Assembly: GCA_903854805.1 (NCBI GenBank)
Contig: CAINXK010000387.1
Span: 1 to 64,000 of the forward strand
Length of the DNA stretch: 64,000 nt
Reading direction: 5' to 3'
Origin: an uncultured Anaerolineae bacterium
GTDB lineage: Bacteria > Chloroflexota > Anaerolineae > Anaerolineales > Villigracilaceae
Positions 27,084-35,983 of this stretch are shown here, in pieces. The notes under the pieces are model-generated. The model was not told where the DNA came from. It ran no database searches and saw only the letters and a list, made by a program, of their open reading frames with translations. How positions within the stretch are numbered: the first letter of the stretch is position 1; each line of letters begins with the position of its first letter. The translations under genes and the position numbers were made by a program.

Positions 27084-28106
27084 TTATTGCTCCACTTTGT
27101 AGAACGGAGCGTTTGGGTACTCAACGCTGATCATGGTGGGTTGAATGTTTTCCTTGGTCAAATATGCCAACATTGTTTCGTAGACCTTCAATTTAAGGTT
27201 GTCATCTACCAGAGAACGGCCAAAGAAAACTTGCCAACCTTTTGGATCATTCCAACCGAGACCGTAACGCGGATCAAAAATCATGGTTGCGTCTTGGGGC
27301 AATTGAGATGATAAAGTGCTGATTGCCTGGGATAAATCAGCTGGTAAAAAAGGTTTTGGCCCGCCAACTTGCTTGGGGTCAACGATTGGGGTTGGTGGTG
27401 CTCCATTAGCAATTACAGTTGGTAATCCCTGGATCTCTCCACGAGGTTGGAATGAGTACCCCAATGCATCGACCCATTCAGTCTGGCCATTTTGTTGCCA
27501 GGCAGCCACGGGTATTCTTTCAGTCACAGATATTACCACGCTATTTGGGAAGTTTACGCCGATTTGCACTTTTGAAATATCGGGGAAAGCAGCCAGAATA
27601 TTTGCCTCAATCTGTGCCGGTTCGATGATGGCTGTTGGTTTATCGACTATGCCCAATACACTTTGGATTTCTTCGGCATTAATGCGTTCGTTTCCGGATA
27701 TTTCTGCCGTATGTACGATAAATGGATCGAGATTTAGCATAAAATACAGGCCAGTAGAACAAATGATAACAATTAATAATGAGATCCAGCGTGGTCCGAA
27801 GCTGATATGTGGCATCGAAATAGAAATACCAGGAGTTTTTGGCGCTTGGTAACCTCGATTTTGGCTGTAGGGTAAGCTCATGGCGATATCATTCCGGCGC
27901 TGCCAGCGGCTGGCAGAAACAGGTGTGGCACTGTGCGTGGCTTGTGGGGCCCAGCCCTTGCGTGGGTTGGCTGAAGTTTGCGGCGCGGAGGTAGATTTGG
28001 GTGTTGAGACATTTTTAAATGTCGATTTATCCCGTTTCTTTTGCTCTTCTTCTTTTCGACGTCGAATAGCTTCGGCACGAGTGATGGTTGTTCGGTCCTG
28101 GCTCAT
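27084..28106 (-). CDS. ftsQ: Cell division protein FtsQ/DivIB
   Basis: Bitopic divisome protein. A long charged cytoplasmic N-terminus (1-110, with RRRKEEEQKKRDK) is followed by a membrane helix near 112-128, a POTRA domain (about 130-200, PFIVHTAEISGNERINAEEI) and the FtsQ beta domain. A 340-aa length is long because of the N-terminal extension. ATG overlaps the ddl stop (ATGA) and GGAGGGA lies upstream, so the two are coupled. Confidence 0.9.
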   Translation of the reverse strand: MSQDRTTITRAEAIRRRKEEEQKKRDKSTFKNVSTPKSTSAPQTSANPRKGWAPQATHSATPVSASRWQRRNDIAMSLPYSQNRGYQAPKTPGISISMPHISFGPRWISLLIVIICSTGLYFMLNLDPFIVHTAEISGNERINAEEIQSVLGIVDKPTAIIEPAQIEANILAAFPDISKVQIGVNFPNSVVISVTERIPVAAWQQNGQTEWVDALGYSFQPRGEIQGLPTVIANGAPPTPIVDPKQVGGPKPFLPADLSQAISTLSSQLPQDATMIFDPRYGLGWNDPKGWQVFFGRSLVDDNLKLKVYETMLAYLTKENIQPTMISVEYPNAPFYKVEQ

Positions 28107-29254
28107 TTTTCCCTCCGTAGTGTGTGGACAGTCTGATCGCGGTCGGATTTGCGTTCCAATGCGAGATCAATAAGACGGTCTACCAGTGCGGCGTAAGGCA
28201 GGCCGCTGGCTTCCCAAAGTTTAGGGTACATGCTGATTTTCGTAAAACCAGGAATGGTGTTAATCTCATTCAGAAAGATTTCTTCTGTTTGTGGGTCAAG
28301 CAGGAAATCGACCCGTGCCATACCGCAGCAATCAATGGCTTTGTAAGCGCGGACTGCCAGATTTTTGATCTGAGCGGTTTGCACAGTGCTCAAGCCAGCT
28401 GGAATTTGCAACACAGATGTACCCAATACATATTTGGCTTCGTAAGAATAAAAGTCAGCGCCAGGGATGATTTCACCTGGGACAGAAGCTTCGGGATTAT
28501 CGTTACCGATGACAGAGACTTCCAGTTCGCGTGGGTTTCGAACACCTTGTTCGATGAGCACACGTCGGTCGTATTGGGCCGCTTCGATCAGGCCTTCAGC
28601 AATATCAGCGCGTGTGCTGCATTTGCTTATGCCTACAGATGACCCGAGATTTGCAGGTTTAATAAAGAGCGGGTAAGGCCCAACACCTTCGGCGCGTTTT
28701 ACGATGCCATTGATGTCTTTTTCGATTTCAGACCGCAGTACGACGATGGATTTGACGACCGGGATGTTATTCGCGATCATAATGTCTTTGAATACACCCT
28801 TTTCCATGCCTACTGATGAACCGATGACGCCTGATCCAACATAGGCCACGTCTGCCATTTCGAACAGTCCCTGGATGGTGCCATCTTCTCCGTAGGTGCC
28901 ATGCAGGATGGGAAAATAAATATCAACGTTGATGGTATTTCCATCTGACTTGCCATCGCGCGCAAGGCTGGATCCAGAATTGGTTATAACGTAGAGCCCC
29001 GGCCTGGTAGGGTCAGGAAGCAGGCTGGCGGGGAAGAGATGGTCGGTTTTTCCCTGTTCAAACGCTGCCAGGGCATTATGGCCTGTCAACCAGGTGCCGT
29101 CGTGAGTAATGCCGATTTCAACCACGTCATACCTGGCGGGATCCAGCACGGATAGCACAGAGCGGGCCGACATGAGAGAAACTTCATGTTCGCCAGAACG
29201 GCCTCCGAAAAGGATTGCAATACAGAGTTTACGCGGTGTTGTTGTCATTCCCAT
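28103..29254 (-). CDS. ddl: D-alanine--D-alanine ligase
   Basis: ATP-grasp enzyme making the D-Ala-D-Ala dipeptide that MurF adds to the muropeptide. The N-terminus LFGGRSGEHEVSLMSA is diagnostic, and GSSVGISK and NEINTIPGFT belong to the ATP-grasp core. 383 aa is typical of the longer Ddl group. Two starts are possible: ATG 29254 (used here) and ATG 29248, which would form an ATGA overlap with the murB stop. Confidence 0.96.
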   Translation of the reverse strand: MGMTTTPRKLCIAILFGGRSGEHEVSLMSARSVLSVLDPARYDVVEIGITHDGTWLTGHNALAAFEQGKTDHLFPASLLPDPTRPGLYVITNSGSSLARDGKSDGNTINVDIYFPILHGTYGEDGTIQGLFEMADVAYVGSGVIGSSVGMEKGVFKDIMIANNIPVVKSIVVLRSEIEKDINGIVKRAEGVGPYPLFIKPANLGSSVGISKCSTRADIAEGLIEAAQYDRRVLIEQGVRNPRELEVSVIGNDNPEASVPGEIIPGADFYSYEAKYVLGTSVLQIPAGLSTVQTAQIKNLAVRAYKAIDCCGMARVDFLLDPQTEEIFLNEINTIPGFTKISMYPKLWEASGLPYAALVDRLIDLALERKSDRDQTVHTLRREK

Positions 29255-30159
29255 TCACCAATCAGTTCAACTTCGAGTTCCAGCTTGACATTAAATTTAT
29301 CCAAAACAGTCTTTTGGACCAGCATGATAAGCGCTTTAATATCAGCAGCGCGAGTTTCGCCATGGTTGATAAAGAAATTCCCGTGCACCGTGCTAATTTC
29401 AGCAGTTCCGATGCGTGTGCCCTTTAATCCTGCGGCTTCGATCAAACGTCCAGAGAAATCGCCGGGCGGATTTTTGAACATGGAGCCCATACTGGCGCCG
29501 GCTGGTTGGCTGGCTTTTCGACGGGCTGTAAATTGGTCAATTGTAGCCTTAATTGTTTCATTTGGGGCATAATTTAATCCAAACTCAGCTGAGAGGATAA
29601 TGGCTTTTTGATGGTTGTGTTTCAGGTTGCTGCTGCGGTAGCCATATTCCATTTTGTCCAGAGACCACCATGTGCGCCCAGATTCTGTTAATATCTCTGC
29701 ACGCAGCAAGTTGTGAGCAATATCGCTGCCAAAAGCGCCAGCATTACCATAAACGGCTCCGCCAATTGTTCCAGGGACAGTAGCTGCCCATTCCAGACCG
29801 GCCAATCCCTGGGCCGCACAACGGTGGGCAAGGTTCGATAAAACCACGCCCGATTCTGCCCAAACGCTTGGCTCAGGGTCCAAACGGAATTCTGATGCTT
29901 TGGATTTGTTCAGGATCACCACTCCGCGAACACCTTTATCGCTGATCAGGACGTTTGTTCCGCCTCCAATCAGCGTAAAGCCCAGATTGGCATCCCAACA
30001 AGCCTGAACAGTATCGCTGAGTTCTTTGCTGGTTCGGACTGTGACTAATATATCTGCTGGACCACCGATGCGCGCGGAAGTATAAGGCGCCAGGCTGACC
30101 TTCTCCTGGACCTGATTACTGAACCGGTCGCGCAAATTAGCAGTTAAGACAGAATCCAC
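29245..30159 (-). CDS. murB: UDP-N-acetylenolpyruvoylglucosamine reductase
   Basis: FAD enzyme reducing UDP-GlcNAc-enolpyruvate to UDP-MurNAc. Diagnostic parts are YTSARIGGPADILV, IGGGTNVLISD, GLEWAATVPGTIGGAVYGNAGAFG (two overlapping motifs) and SMGSMFKNP with the active-site Ser. GTG at 30159 is chosen because AGGAAGG lies 6 nt upstream; a TTG at 30165 overlaps that ribosome site. The length, 304 aa, fits type II MurB. Confidence 0.95.
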   Translation of the reverse strand: MDSVLTANLRDRFSNQVQEKVSLAPYTSARIGGPADILVTVRTSKELSDTVQACWDANLGFTLIGGGTNVLISDKGVRGVVILNKSKASEFRLDPEPSVWAESGVVLSNLAHRCAAQGLAGLEWAATVPGTIGGAVYGNAGAFGSDIAHNLLRAEILTESGRTWWSLDKMEYGYRSSNLKHNHQKAIILSAEFGLNYAPNETIKATIDQFTARRKASQPAGASMGSMFKNPPGDFSGRLIEAAGLKGTRIGTAEISTVHGNFFINHGETRAADIKALIMLVQKTVLDKFNVKLELEVELIGEWE

Positions 30160-30172
30160 AACCAACCTTCCT

Positions 30173-30370
30173 TTACTTTTCGTTGTTCTTTAAATGTCCG
30201 ATCAACTTTGTCACAATTTTTCTGGCTTCAAGCTCTTGTTTATCTTTGCCTAAAACTCGCGAAAGACGATGTTTATCATCCGTGTTCGGATCTGGAACAT
30301 CTCCCAGTACCATTCTTAGGGGCGGAAGAGCGATAATATCGGATTGATAGGCATGTTTCTTGTCTGTCAT
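30173..30370 (-). CDS. 65-aa unknown protein between murC and murB
   Basis: ATG at 30370 has a near-perfect ribosome site GGAGGT 6 nt upstream. The ORF fills the gap between the murC stop (28 nt away) and the murB start (13 nt away) in the same direction. The product is soluble, with a charged C-terminal helix (SRVLGKDKQELEARKIVTKL); the N-terminal part has YQSDIIALPPLRMVLGD. I recognise no family. The longer frame to 30781 is an artefact, because it overlaps murC. Confidence 0.65.
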   Translation of the reverse strand: MTDKKHAYQSDIIALPPLRMVLGDVPDPNTDDKHRLSRVLGKDKQELEARKIVTKLIGHLKNNEK

Positions 30371-30398
30371 GATGAACCTCCGGTCGTTGGCGGATGCG

Positions 30399-31799
30399 CT
30401 ATTCAGCTTGCCTGCGAGCCAGTACTTCCGCACTGACCAGATCGGCATCTCCGGCGGACATGACGATAACAACATCGCCGGATTTGATGTGAGTAACAAG
30501 GTAATTGCTGATATCCGGCAGAGCCGGAATAAAGTGGACGGATGAGTGATGCATGGCCTTGACCACTTCTTCCGAAGAGAAAGCTTGTTTTGGCTCACGG
30601 GCCGCATATATTTCGCTAACGATAACCTGATCAGCCTGGTTGAACGAACCAGCGAATTCAGCGAAAAGTGCCTGGGTGCGTGAGTAGGTATGCGGCTGCC
30701 AGACGGCCCAGATGCGCTTGGATGGAAAACGTGCATGCGCGGCTTCCAGAGTTGCACGGATCTCGGTCGGATGATGCGCATAGTCGTCGATCAGGGTGAC
30801 GCCCTTGGCCTCACCAATGACTTCAAAACGGCGTCCCGTGCCCATGAACTTGTTTAATGCGATTGCGGCATCCTGGAGGGCGTAGCCCACCAAACTGATC
30901 ACTGCCAGGGTGGCAAGCGCATTACGAACATTGTGTAATCCGGGAACCTGCAGCTGAACTTTGGTGAGCTCATCTGGCCTGGATAGCAAATGGGCGGTGG
31001 CGGTAAAGCTGTAGCCACCGAGATCATTGGCAATCACATCTTGTGCCAATAGCCACTCAGCGCTGCCCGGATCTTGATCACTGGCAATCTGGTAGCCCAC
31101 CACGCGCTTGTGCATCTGTTGAGCTTCCTGGGCCAACTTGCTTGCACCTGTGTCATCAGCGCTGAAAATCAAAGCGCCATTATCAGGTACCAGCCGGGTG
31201 AATTCCTGAAAAGCGCCAAAGAATTCGGCCGGGGTTGGGTAAATATCCGGGTGGTCATATTCGACGTTTGTCACGACTGCGTAGCGTGGTTGTAAACCCA
31301 GGAACATGCGATCGTATTCGTCGGCTTCGATGACGAATGCTCGGCCTTTGCCAGCCCGGGCGTTGACCCCGAAATTTTTGGAGACACCGCCGATAATAAA
31401 GGATGGGTCTGCCCCGAGTTGGTCAAGAGTCCAGGCGATCATTGCGGTTGTGGTGGTTTTGCCATGGGTTCCGGCAATTGCAATGCCATCTTTATCAGGT
31501 TGAGCCATCATGCGCCCGAGAAAATCCGCCCGTTTATAAACCGGTATACCGATTGCCAGGGCTGCCACAACTTCAGGATTGTCATCCGGGATGGCGGAAG
31601 AACGTACCACCCAGTCTGCACCAGTCACGTTTTGAGGTGCGTGACCAACGAAAACGGTAACACCTTCTTTGGTGAGATTGGTTGCAAGGGGCGAGAGCGT
31701 GCGGTCAGAGCCGCTTACCCGGTAGCCCTGCTCGAGCAGGAACCGCGCAATGGCTGATAAACCGCTACCACCAATCCCAATGAAATGAACGTGTGTCAT
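30399..31799 (-). CDS. murC: UDP-N-acetylmuramate--L-alanine ligase
   Basis: First Mur ligase, adding L-Ala to UDP-MurNAc. The N-terminal nucleotide loop GIGGSGLSAIA is at 8-18, the ATP loop GTHGKTTTT at 110-118, and HHPTEIRATL in the C-terminal domain. ATG 31799 overlaps the upstream TAA by one base (TAATG) and gives the canonical HFIGIGG start; the longer frame to 31832 has no support. 466 aa is normal. Confidence 0.96.
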   Translation of the reverse strand: MTHVHFIGIGGSGLSAIARFLLEQGYRVSGSDRTLSPLATNLTKEGVTVFVGHAPQNVTGADWVVRSSAIPDDNPEVVAALAIGIPVYKRADFLGRMMAQPDKDGIAIAGTHGKTTTTAMIAWTLDQLGADPSFIIGGVSKNFGVNARAGKGRAFVIEADEYDRMFLGLQPRYAVVTNVEYDHPDIYPTPAEFFGAFQEFTRLVPDNGALIFSADDTGASKLAQEAQQMHKRVVGYQIASDQDPGSAEWLLAQDVIANDLGGYSFTATAHLLSRPDELTKVQLQVPGLHNVRNALATLAVISLVGYALQDAAIALNKFMGTGRRFEVIGEAKGVTLIDDYAHHPTEIRATLEAAHARFPSKRIWAVWQPHTYSRTQALFAEFAGSFNQADQVIVSEIYAAREPKQAFSSEEVVKAMHHSSVHFIPALPDISNYLVTHIKSGDVVIVMSAGDADLVSAEVLARRQAE

Positions 31800-32329
31800 T
31801 AGATGAATACCACCAAAACGAAAATGAAGCATAACATTACGGCGAAGTAAATTGTAGGTTCACCCAATAGGTGCGGAGCCAGGATTGGGATCAGGTGCAT
31901 GGCGGCTTCGCCCATGGGAGTACCAGCAACGGGTGGGGTGATTAAGCCGGAAAATGGGTAATTGGCTTCAGCCAGGTAATACCAGATCGTTCCGACTACC
32001 AGAAAACCGTTCATCGCCCCGAGCACAAACCCGAGCAGGCTGTCCTGTAGTTTTTCGCGGTTGGCCTTCGAAGCGAAGCGAGGCAGACCGACTGTTTGAT
32101 AACCGAAAAATACCAGGGTTGTCACGATTGTGATGCGGATCCAGAATAAAGGTGTATCGTCAATAGGTAGCGATTTAACTACCGGTACGTAGCGCATCAA
32201 CAAGCTGTTGAATGCCAATGCCAGGATCACGCTAAAAGATACCAGTAATTCTTTTGCCCAGCCACGCATCATACCGATCAGGCCAAACAAGACCACCAGC
32301 ATCCAGAATGCGAAATTAAGACTGATCAT
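31799..32329 (-). CDS. CvpA-like membrane protein inserted in the dcw cluster
   Basis: 176-aa membrane protein with about five hydrophobic segments. The opening FWMLVVLFGLIGMMRGWAKE resembles the first helix and the GxxRGxxxE turn of CvpA/colicin-V-production proteins, so I place it there tentatively. ATG 32329 has GGAG 6 nt upstream and lies inside the 3' end of murG (14-nt overlap). The stop overlaps the murC start. Such tight packing argues that it is translated with the Mur enzymes. No catalytic motif is visible. Confidence 0.65.
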   Translation of the reverse strand: MISLNFAFWMLVVLFGLIGMMRGWAKELLVSFSVILALAFNSLLMRYVPVVKSLPIDDTPLFWIRITIVTTLVFFGYQTVGLPRFASKANREKLQDSLLGFVLGAMNGFLVVGTIWYYLAEANYPFSGLITPPVAGTPMGEAAMHLIPILAPHLLGEPTIYFAVMLCFIFVLVVFI

Positions 32330-33422
32330 TCTTGTCTCCAGCCAATTTGAACAACTGAGCTGCAATATCAATCGCGGCATTTGGCGAGCGCAGGGTGAGC
32401 ATGGCCTTCCGCATATTGTCCAGTTTCTCGGGAGTTTCCAATAACATTTCTATGGTCATGTAAAGACCACTGATCAGCCTGGAATCTTCGATCATCAGGG
32501 CCGCGCCACGTTTGGTGAGGGTATCCGCATTGATTTTCTGGTAACGCCATGCATGCGGATATGGGACAAGGATGGCAGGTGTGCCAAATTGAGGAAATTC
32601 GCCCAGAATTGAAGCGCCTGCCCGTGAAACTGCCAGGTCGGCGACCGCAATGGCTGCACCCATGTCTTCGTGCAAATAAGGAAAAGCATGATAATGTTCG
32701 GCCTGGTCCTTGGTGAGCGCCGTACGTTTTTTGTCAATTTCGGGCCAGTCGAGTTCACCGCTGATATGGATCACTTCGACATGTGTCAGCAGCTTGGCGA
32801 GGTGCGCCAATAAGGCAGTATTAATGGAGCGAGCGCCTTTGCTACCGCCGTAGACCAGGACAACAGGTAATTCGCCTTTGATCCCAAAGTGTTCGCGGGC
32901 ACTGGCTTTATCCCAGGCTGATAGTTCTGCACGTACCGGATAACCTGTGACGATGATATTTGCCTGTTGTGAAAAATATTGTTTTGATTCCTCAGCTGTT
33001 ACCGTAATACATTTTGCAAAATACGCCAGAGTTTTCAGCGCCAGACCAGGTTCAACGTCTGGCACGTATAACAATGCCGGGATTTTTCTTCCTGCGATTG
33101 CCATGGGTGTAGCTATGTAACCACCAGTAAAAAATAGTACATCAGGTTTGAATTCATTCAGAATGTTGGCCGCAATTTTTGTTCCTCGCGCGAGGGTATA
33201 CAGATTTTCTGGTAATTGGCGAAGATCGACACCATGAATGCCGGCGGCAGGGATGGTCTTAAATGGAATACCGGCTCGTTGGACGAGCCTGGCTTCCATG
33301 CCACCTTCGCCGCCTACCCAGAGTATCTCTACATCGGGACGGGCAGCTTTTAGGGCATTATGGACGGCTAGTGCGGGATAAACTCCGCCGCCGGTTCCGC
33401 CCGCGCAAATCAATACTTGCAC
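32316..33422 (-). CDS. murG: UDP-GlcNAc--undecaprenyl-pyrophosphoryl-MurNAc-pentapeptide transferase (MurG)
   Basis: Peripheral GT28 glycosyltransferase converting lipid I to lipid II. The N-terminal loop reads GGTGGGVYPALAV (8-20), and the C-terminal UDP-GlcNAc half has the VYGGSKGARSIN loop and the SRAGASILGE motif. The His that normally closes GGTGGH is Gly here. 368 aa is normal. The start overlaps the ftsW 3' end by 65 nt; it is fixed by the family N-terminus. Confidence 0.94.
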   Translation of the reverse strand: MQVLICAGGTGGGVYPALAVHNALKAARPDVEILWVGGEGGMEARLVQRAGIPFKTIPAAGIHGVDLRQLPENLYTLARGTKIAANILNEFKPDVLFFTGGYIATPMAIAGRKIPALLYVPDVEPGLALKTLAYFAKCITVTAEESKQYFSQQANIIVTGYPVRAELSAWDKASAREHFGIKGELPVVLVYGGSKGARSINTALLAHLAKLLTHVEVIHISGELDWPEIDKKRTALTKDQAEHYHAFPYLHEDMGAAIAVADLAVSRAGASILGEFPQFGTPAILVPYPHAWRYQKINADTLTKRGAALMIEDSRLISGLYMTIEMLLETPEKLDNMRKAMLTLRSPNAAIDIAAQLFKLAGDKNDQS

Positions 33423-34599
33423 CTAGACTTCTCCATTCTTCATTTTGGGCCTGCGGTTGAATTTGCCGCGCGACACTCTGTAAAATTCCAATTGCTAAAA
33501 AGGTGGACAGCAGACTTGAGCCGCCATAACTAATGAAGGGCAGTGCATTTCCTGCAAAGGGCAGCAGCCCCACCATCACCAGGATGTTGATCAGCGCTTC
33601 AGCCCCAATCCAAAGGGTCAGGCCTCCAGCCAGCAAGCTTCCAAGCATATCGGGGGCTTTGAAGGCGATGCGTATTCCGCGCCAAACTAAAATTCCGTAA
33701 AGTACCACAGTAAAAGCCGCACCTACCAGACCGAGCTCTTCGGCAATCACAGCAAAAATACTGTCGGTGGGTGCAAAGGGCAAGCCGATCAACTTGGTAG
33801 TTGCCAGCCCAATCCCAACCCCAAACCAACCACCATTAATGATGGCTCTATACGAAAAGATAACGTGGTCTGAGGCTTTTGTTAGATCTTTGAGACCATT
33901 AATAAATTCCAGGATACGTGATTGACCGGTTGAGCTGACATTGACCATCACGGCAACGACGAAGATTGCCAGGATAAGGAGGGTGATGATTTGTTTCATA
34001 TCACCACCACCTAAAAAGAAAATTAAGCCTCCCAGCATGAAGACCGTTAAAGCAGCCGAATTATCGGGCTGGAGGAAGATTAGGCCGCAGATAAAACCAA
34101 TAATGACGCCCAACGGGATGATACCCCACTGGATATCATGGATTTGATCGCGCTTGGAGTGCATCCAAACCGAAAGATAAATTACACTGACGACCTTTGC
34201 CAGTTCGGATGGCTGTATGGAGCCCTGGAACACGGTGCGACCGGTTTGTTTGCCAAACAAAACCAGGATCAGCATGATGATTGTGAATATCATTGCTCCA
34301 ATTGAAAATGTGCGCCAGGTGTGATAATCCAGAAATGAAATCACGGTGGCGCCTATGATCCCAATCGCCATCCAAAGAACCTGGCGATAAAACTGGTACA
34401 TGGCATCATCGTACCAGATCAGGGAATAGTCCCAGGATGCGGAGAATACCATCAATAATCCAAACACAACGAATATGATGACGACCAGCAGCAGCTGAAA
34501 ATCAGCCGGACCTTTTGCAATGAGCGCAGAAAGCCGGGATGCCGAATTTTTTGGATCTAGATTTAGCGTGCTGGTGTCTCTGAAAATTCGAGTACCCAT
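33358..34599 (-). CDS. ftsW: Lipid II polymerase / division protein FtsW (SEDS family)
   Basis: Multi-pass SEDS glycosyltransferase working with the FtsI transpeptidase. About ten membrane segments start at residue 35; GSIQPSELAKV, PDNSAALTVF and FISYGGSSLLS are SEDS landmarks. 413 aa includes a 34-residue cytoplasmic N-terminus and a basic C-terminal tail (RGRNRRRSLSRTSRP) encoded within the start of murG. Its start overlaps the end of murD by 37 nt. Confidence 0.94.
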   Translation of the reverse strand: MGTRIFRDTSTLNLDPKNSASRLSALIAKGPADFQLLLVVIIFVVFGLLMVFSASWDYSLIWYDDAMYQFYRQVLWMAIGIIGATVISFLDYHTWRTFSIGAMIFTIIMLILVLFGKQTGRTVFQGSIQPSELAKVVSVIYLSVWMHSKRDQIHDIQWGIIPLGVIIGFICGLIFLQPDNSAALTVFMLGGLIFFLGGGDMKQIITLLILAIFVVAVMVNVSSTGQSRILEFINGLKDLTKASDHVIFSYRAIINGGWFGVGIGLATTKLIGLPFAPTDSIFAVIAEELGLVGAAFTVVLYGILVWRGIRIAFKAPDMLGSLLAGGLTLWIGAEALINILVMVGLLPFAGNALPFISYGGSSLLSTFLAIGILQSVARQIQPQAQNEEWRSLGASIDLRGRNRRRSLSRTSRP

Positions 34600-35972
34600 T
34601 GTTTAACCCTTTCTCCGCGTTCTTCAAAATCTTTAAATTCATCATAGCTTGTTCCGCCGGGGGAGAATAAAATGATGAAACCCGGTTTTGCTAGCTGTGC
34701 TGCTGCGGTTACCGCAGCTTGACATTTTACGACGCGCGTAACGCTATAAGGCTTTTGGCCCTGAACAGGCTGGCCAATTGCATTCTCGATTTTTTCGGCC
34801 GCTGCGCCGAAAATGATTACATGGTCAACGCGTTCGTGGATAAGTTTGGCAAGTTCATCCCAGGGCAGATCCTTATCGCGCCCACCAAGCAGTAAGATGA
34901 TCGGGGCGTCAAAAGCCCGGATGGCAGCGATGGTGCGCTCAGGGGCGGTGGCAATCGAGTCGTTGTACCATTCCGCACCCTTGTAGGTTCGGATATATTC
35001 CAAGCGGTGGAGTACGCCTCTGAAATCCATTATTCCGGCGAGCATGGCTGCGGGGCTTAGCCCAACTGCGTGCGCGATGGTGCAGGCCGCCAGGGTATTC
35101 AGGCGGTTGTGTTCTCCACGCAGAAGAATCTGCTGCTCAACTGGTAAACGCGTGCTGTCTGCACCTTCGCGAAGGTAGAATTTACCATCATCAATAAAAG
35201 CGCCGTTCTGTCCCTTTGGCAGGGGGCTGTTACCGAAGGACAATAAATGCCCGTGGGTGTTGCCTGCCAATGCCCAGGCAGCCGGATCATCCCGGCCGAG
35301 GATCGTACAATCATTGGCTGACTGGTAATTGATGACCCGCCTTTTGGCAGAGATGTAATTTTCCATCGTGCCATGACGGTCAAGGTGATTAGGTGTGATA
35401 TTCAGAATTGCGGCCACATTCGGCGAGGATGTCATCAGCTCAGATTGAAAGCTGGAAATTTCAAGAATTGCCAGATCGTCAGGCTGCATATCATCGACAT
35501 AATTGAGCAGCGGGTCACCGATGTTACCGCCAATCCAGATGCGTCGATATTTATGGTTGTCATCTGATTGCGCCATGCGCCCAACCAGGGTTGTTGTGGT
35601 CGTTTTTCCGGCTGAGCCTGTGATTCCAACCGTTTTGCAGGGCACCGCATCCATGAAAATTTGGGTGTCGTTCGAAATTTGTATGTTTTGGTTGATGGCA
35701 GCCACCACGATTGGATTGTTTAGTGGGACGCCGCCCGAAACGCAGACCAGGTCGGGCCGTGGATCAAGGATCTCGGGTGAATGTCCACCGGTGACCCATT
35801 CGATCTGATAACCTGCCAGGCTTTCCATTTCGGATGTAAGTTGTTCAGTTGTGCGCTGGTCGTTGATTATCACCACGGCGTGGTGGCGCGCAAGGTAACG
35901 GGCCAGCGCCAAGCCTTGCCGCGCCGCACCGATAACAATAATCCGTTTACCTTGCCAATTAGCTTGCATCAT
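34563..35972 (-). CDS. murD: UDP-N-acetylmuramoyl-L-alanine--D-glutamate ligase
   Basis: Second Mur ligase, adding D-Glu. The order is a Rossmann domain (1-110), a central ATP domain with GITGSAGKTTTT (116-127) and a C-terminal domain with LLGGRDKDLPW. 469 aa is normal. The start lies 11 nt after the mraY stop, and the 3' end overlaps ftsW. Confidence 0.95.
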   Translation of the reverse strand: MMQANWQGKRIIVIGAARQGLALARYLARHHAVVIINDQRTTEQLTSEMESLAGYQIEWVTGGHSPEILDPRPDLVCVSGGVPLNNPIVVAAINQNIQISNDTQIFMDAVPCKTVGITGSAGKTTTTTLVGRMAQSDDNHKYRRIWIGGNIGDPLLNYVDDMQPDDLAILEISSFQSELMTSSPNVAAILNITPNHLDRHGTMENYISAKRRVINYQSANDCTILGRDDPAAWALAGNTHGHLLSFGNSPLPKGQNGAFIDDGKFYLREGADSTRLPVEQQILLRGEHNRLNTLAACTIAHAVGLSPAAMLAGIMDFRGVLHRLEYIRTYKGAEWYNDSIATAPERTIAAIRAFDAPIILLLGGRDKDLPWDELAKLIHERVDHVIIFGAAAEKIENAIGQPVQGQKPYSVTRVVKCQAAVTAAAQLAKPGFIILFSPGGTSYDEFKDFEERGERVKQWVLEFSETPAR

Positions 35973-35983
35973 ATCCTTAGACC

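Noticed and set aside
26709..27311. 200-codon plus-strand frame across ftsA and ftsQ
   Set aside because: It is antisense to two well-identified genes and has shadow-like composition.
30371..30781. N-terminal extension of the 65-aa ORF into murC
   Set aside because: It overlaps murC on the same strand in another frame and has no family similarity; the internal ATG with GGAGGT is the real start.
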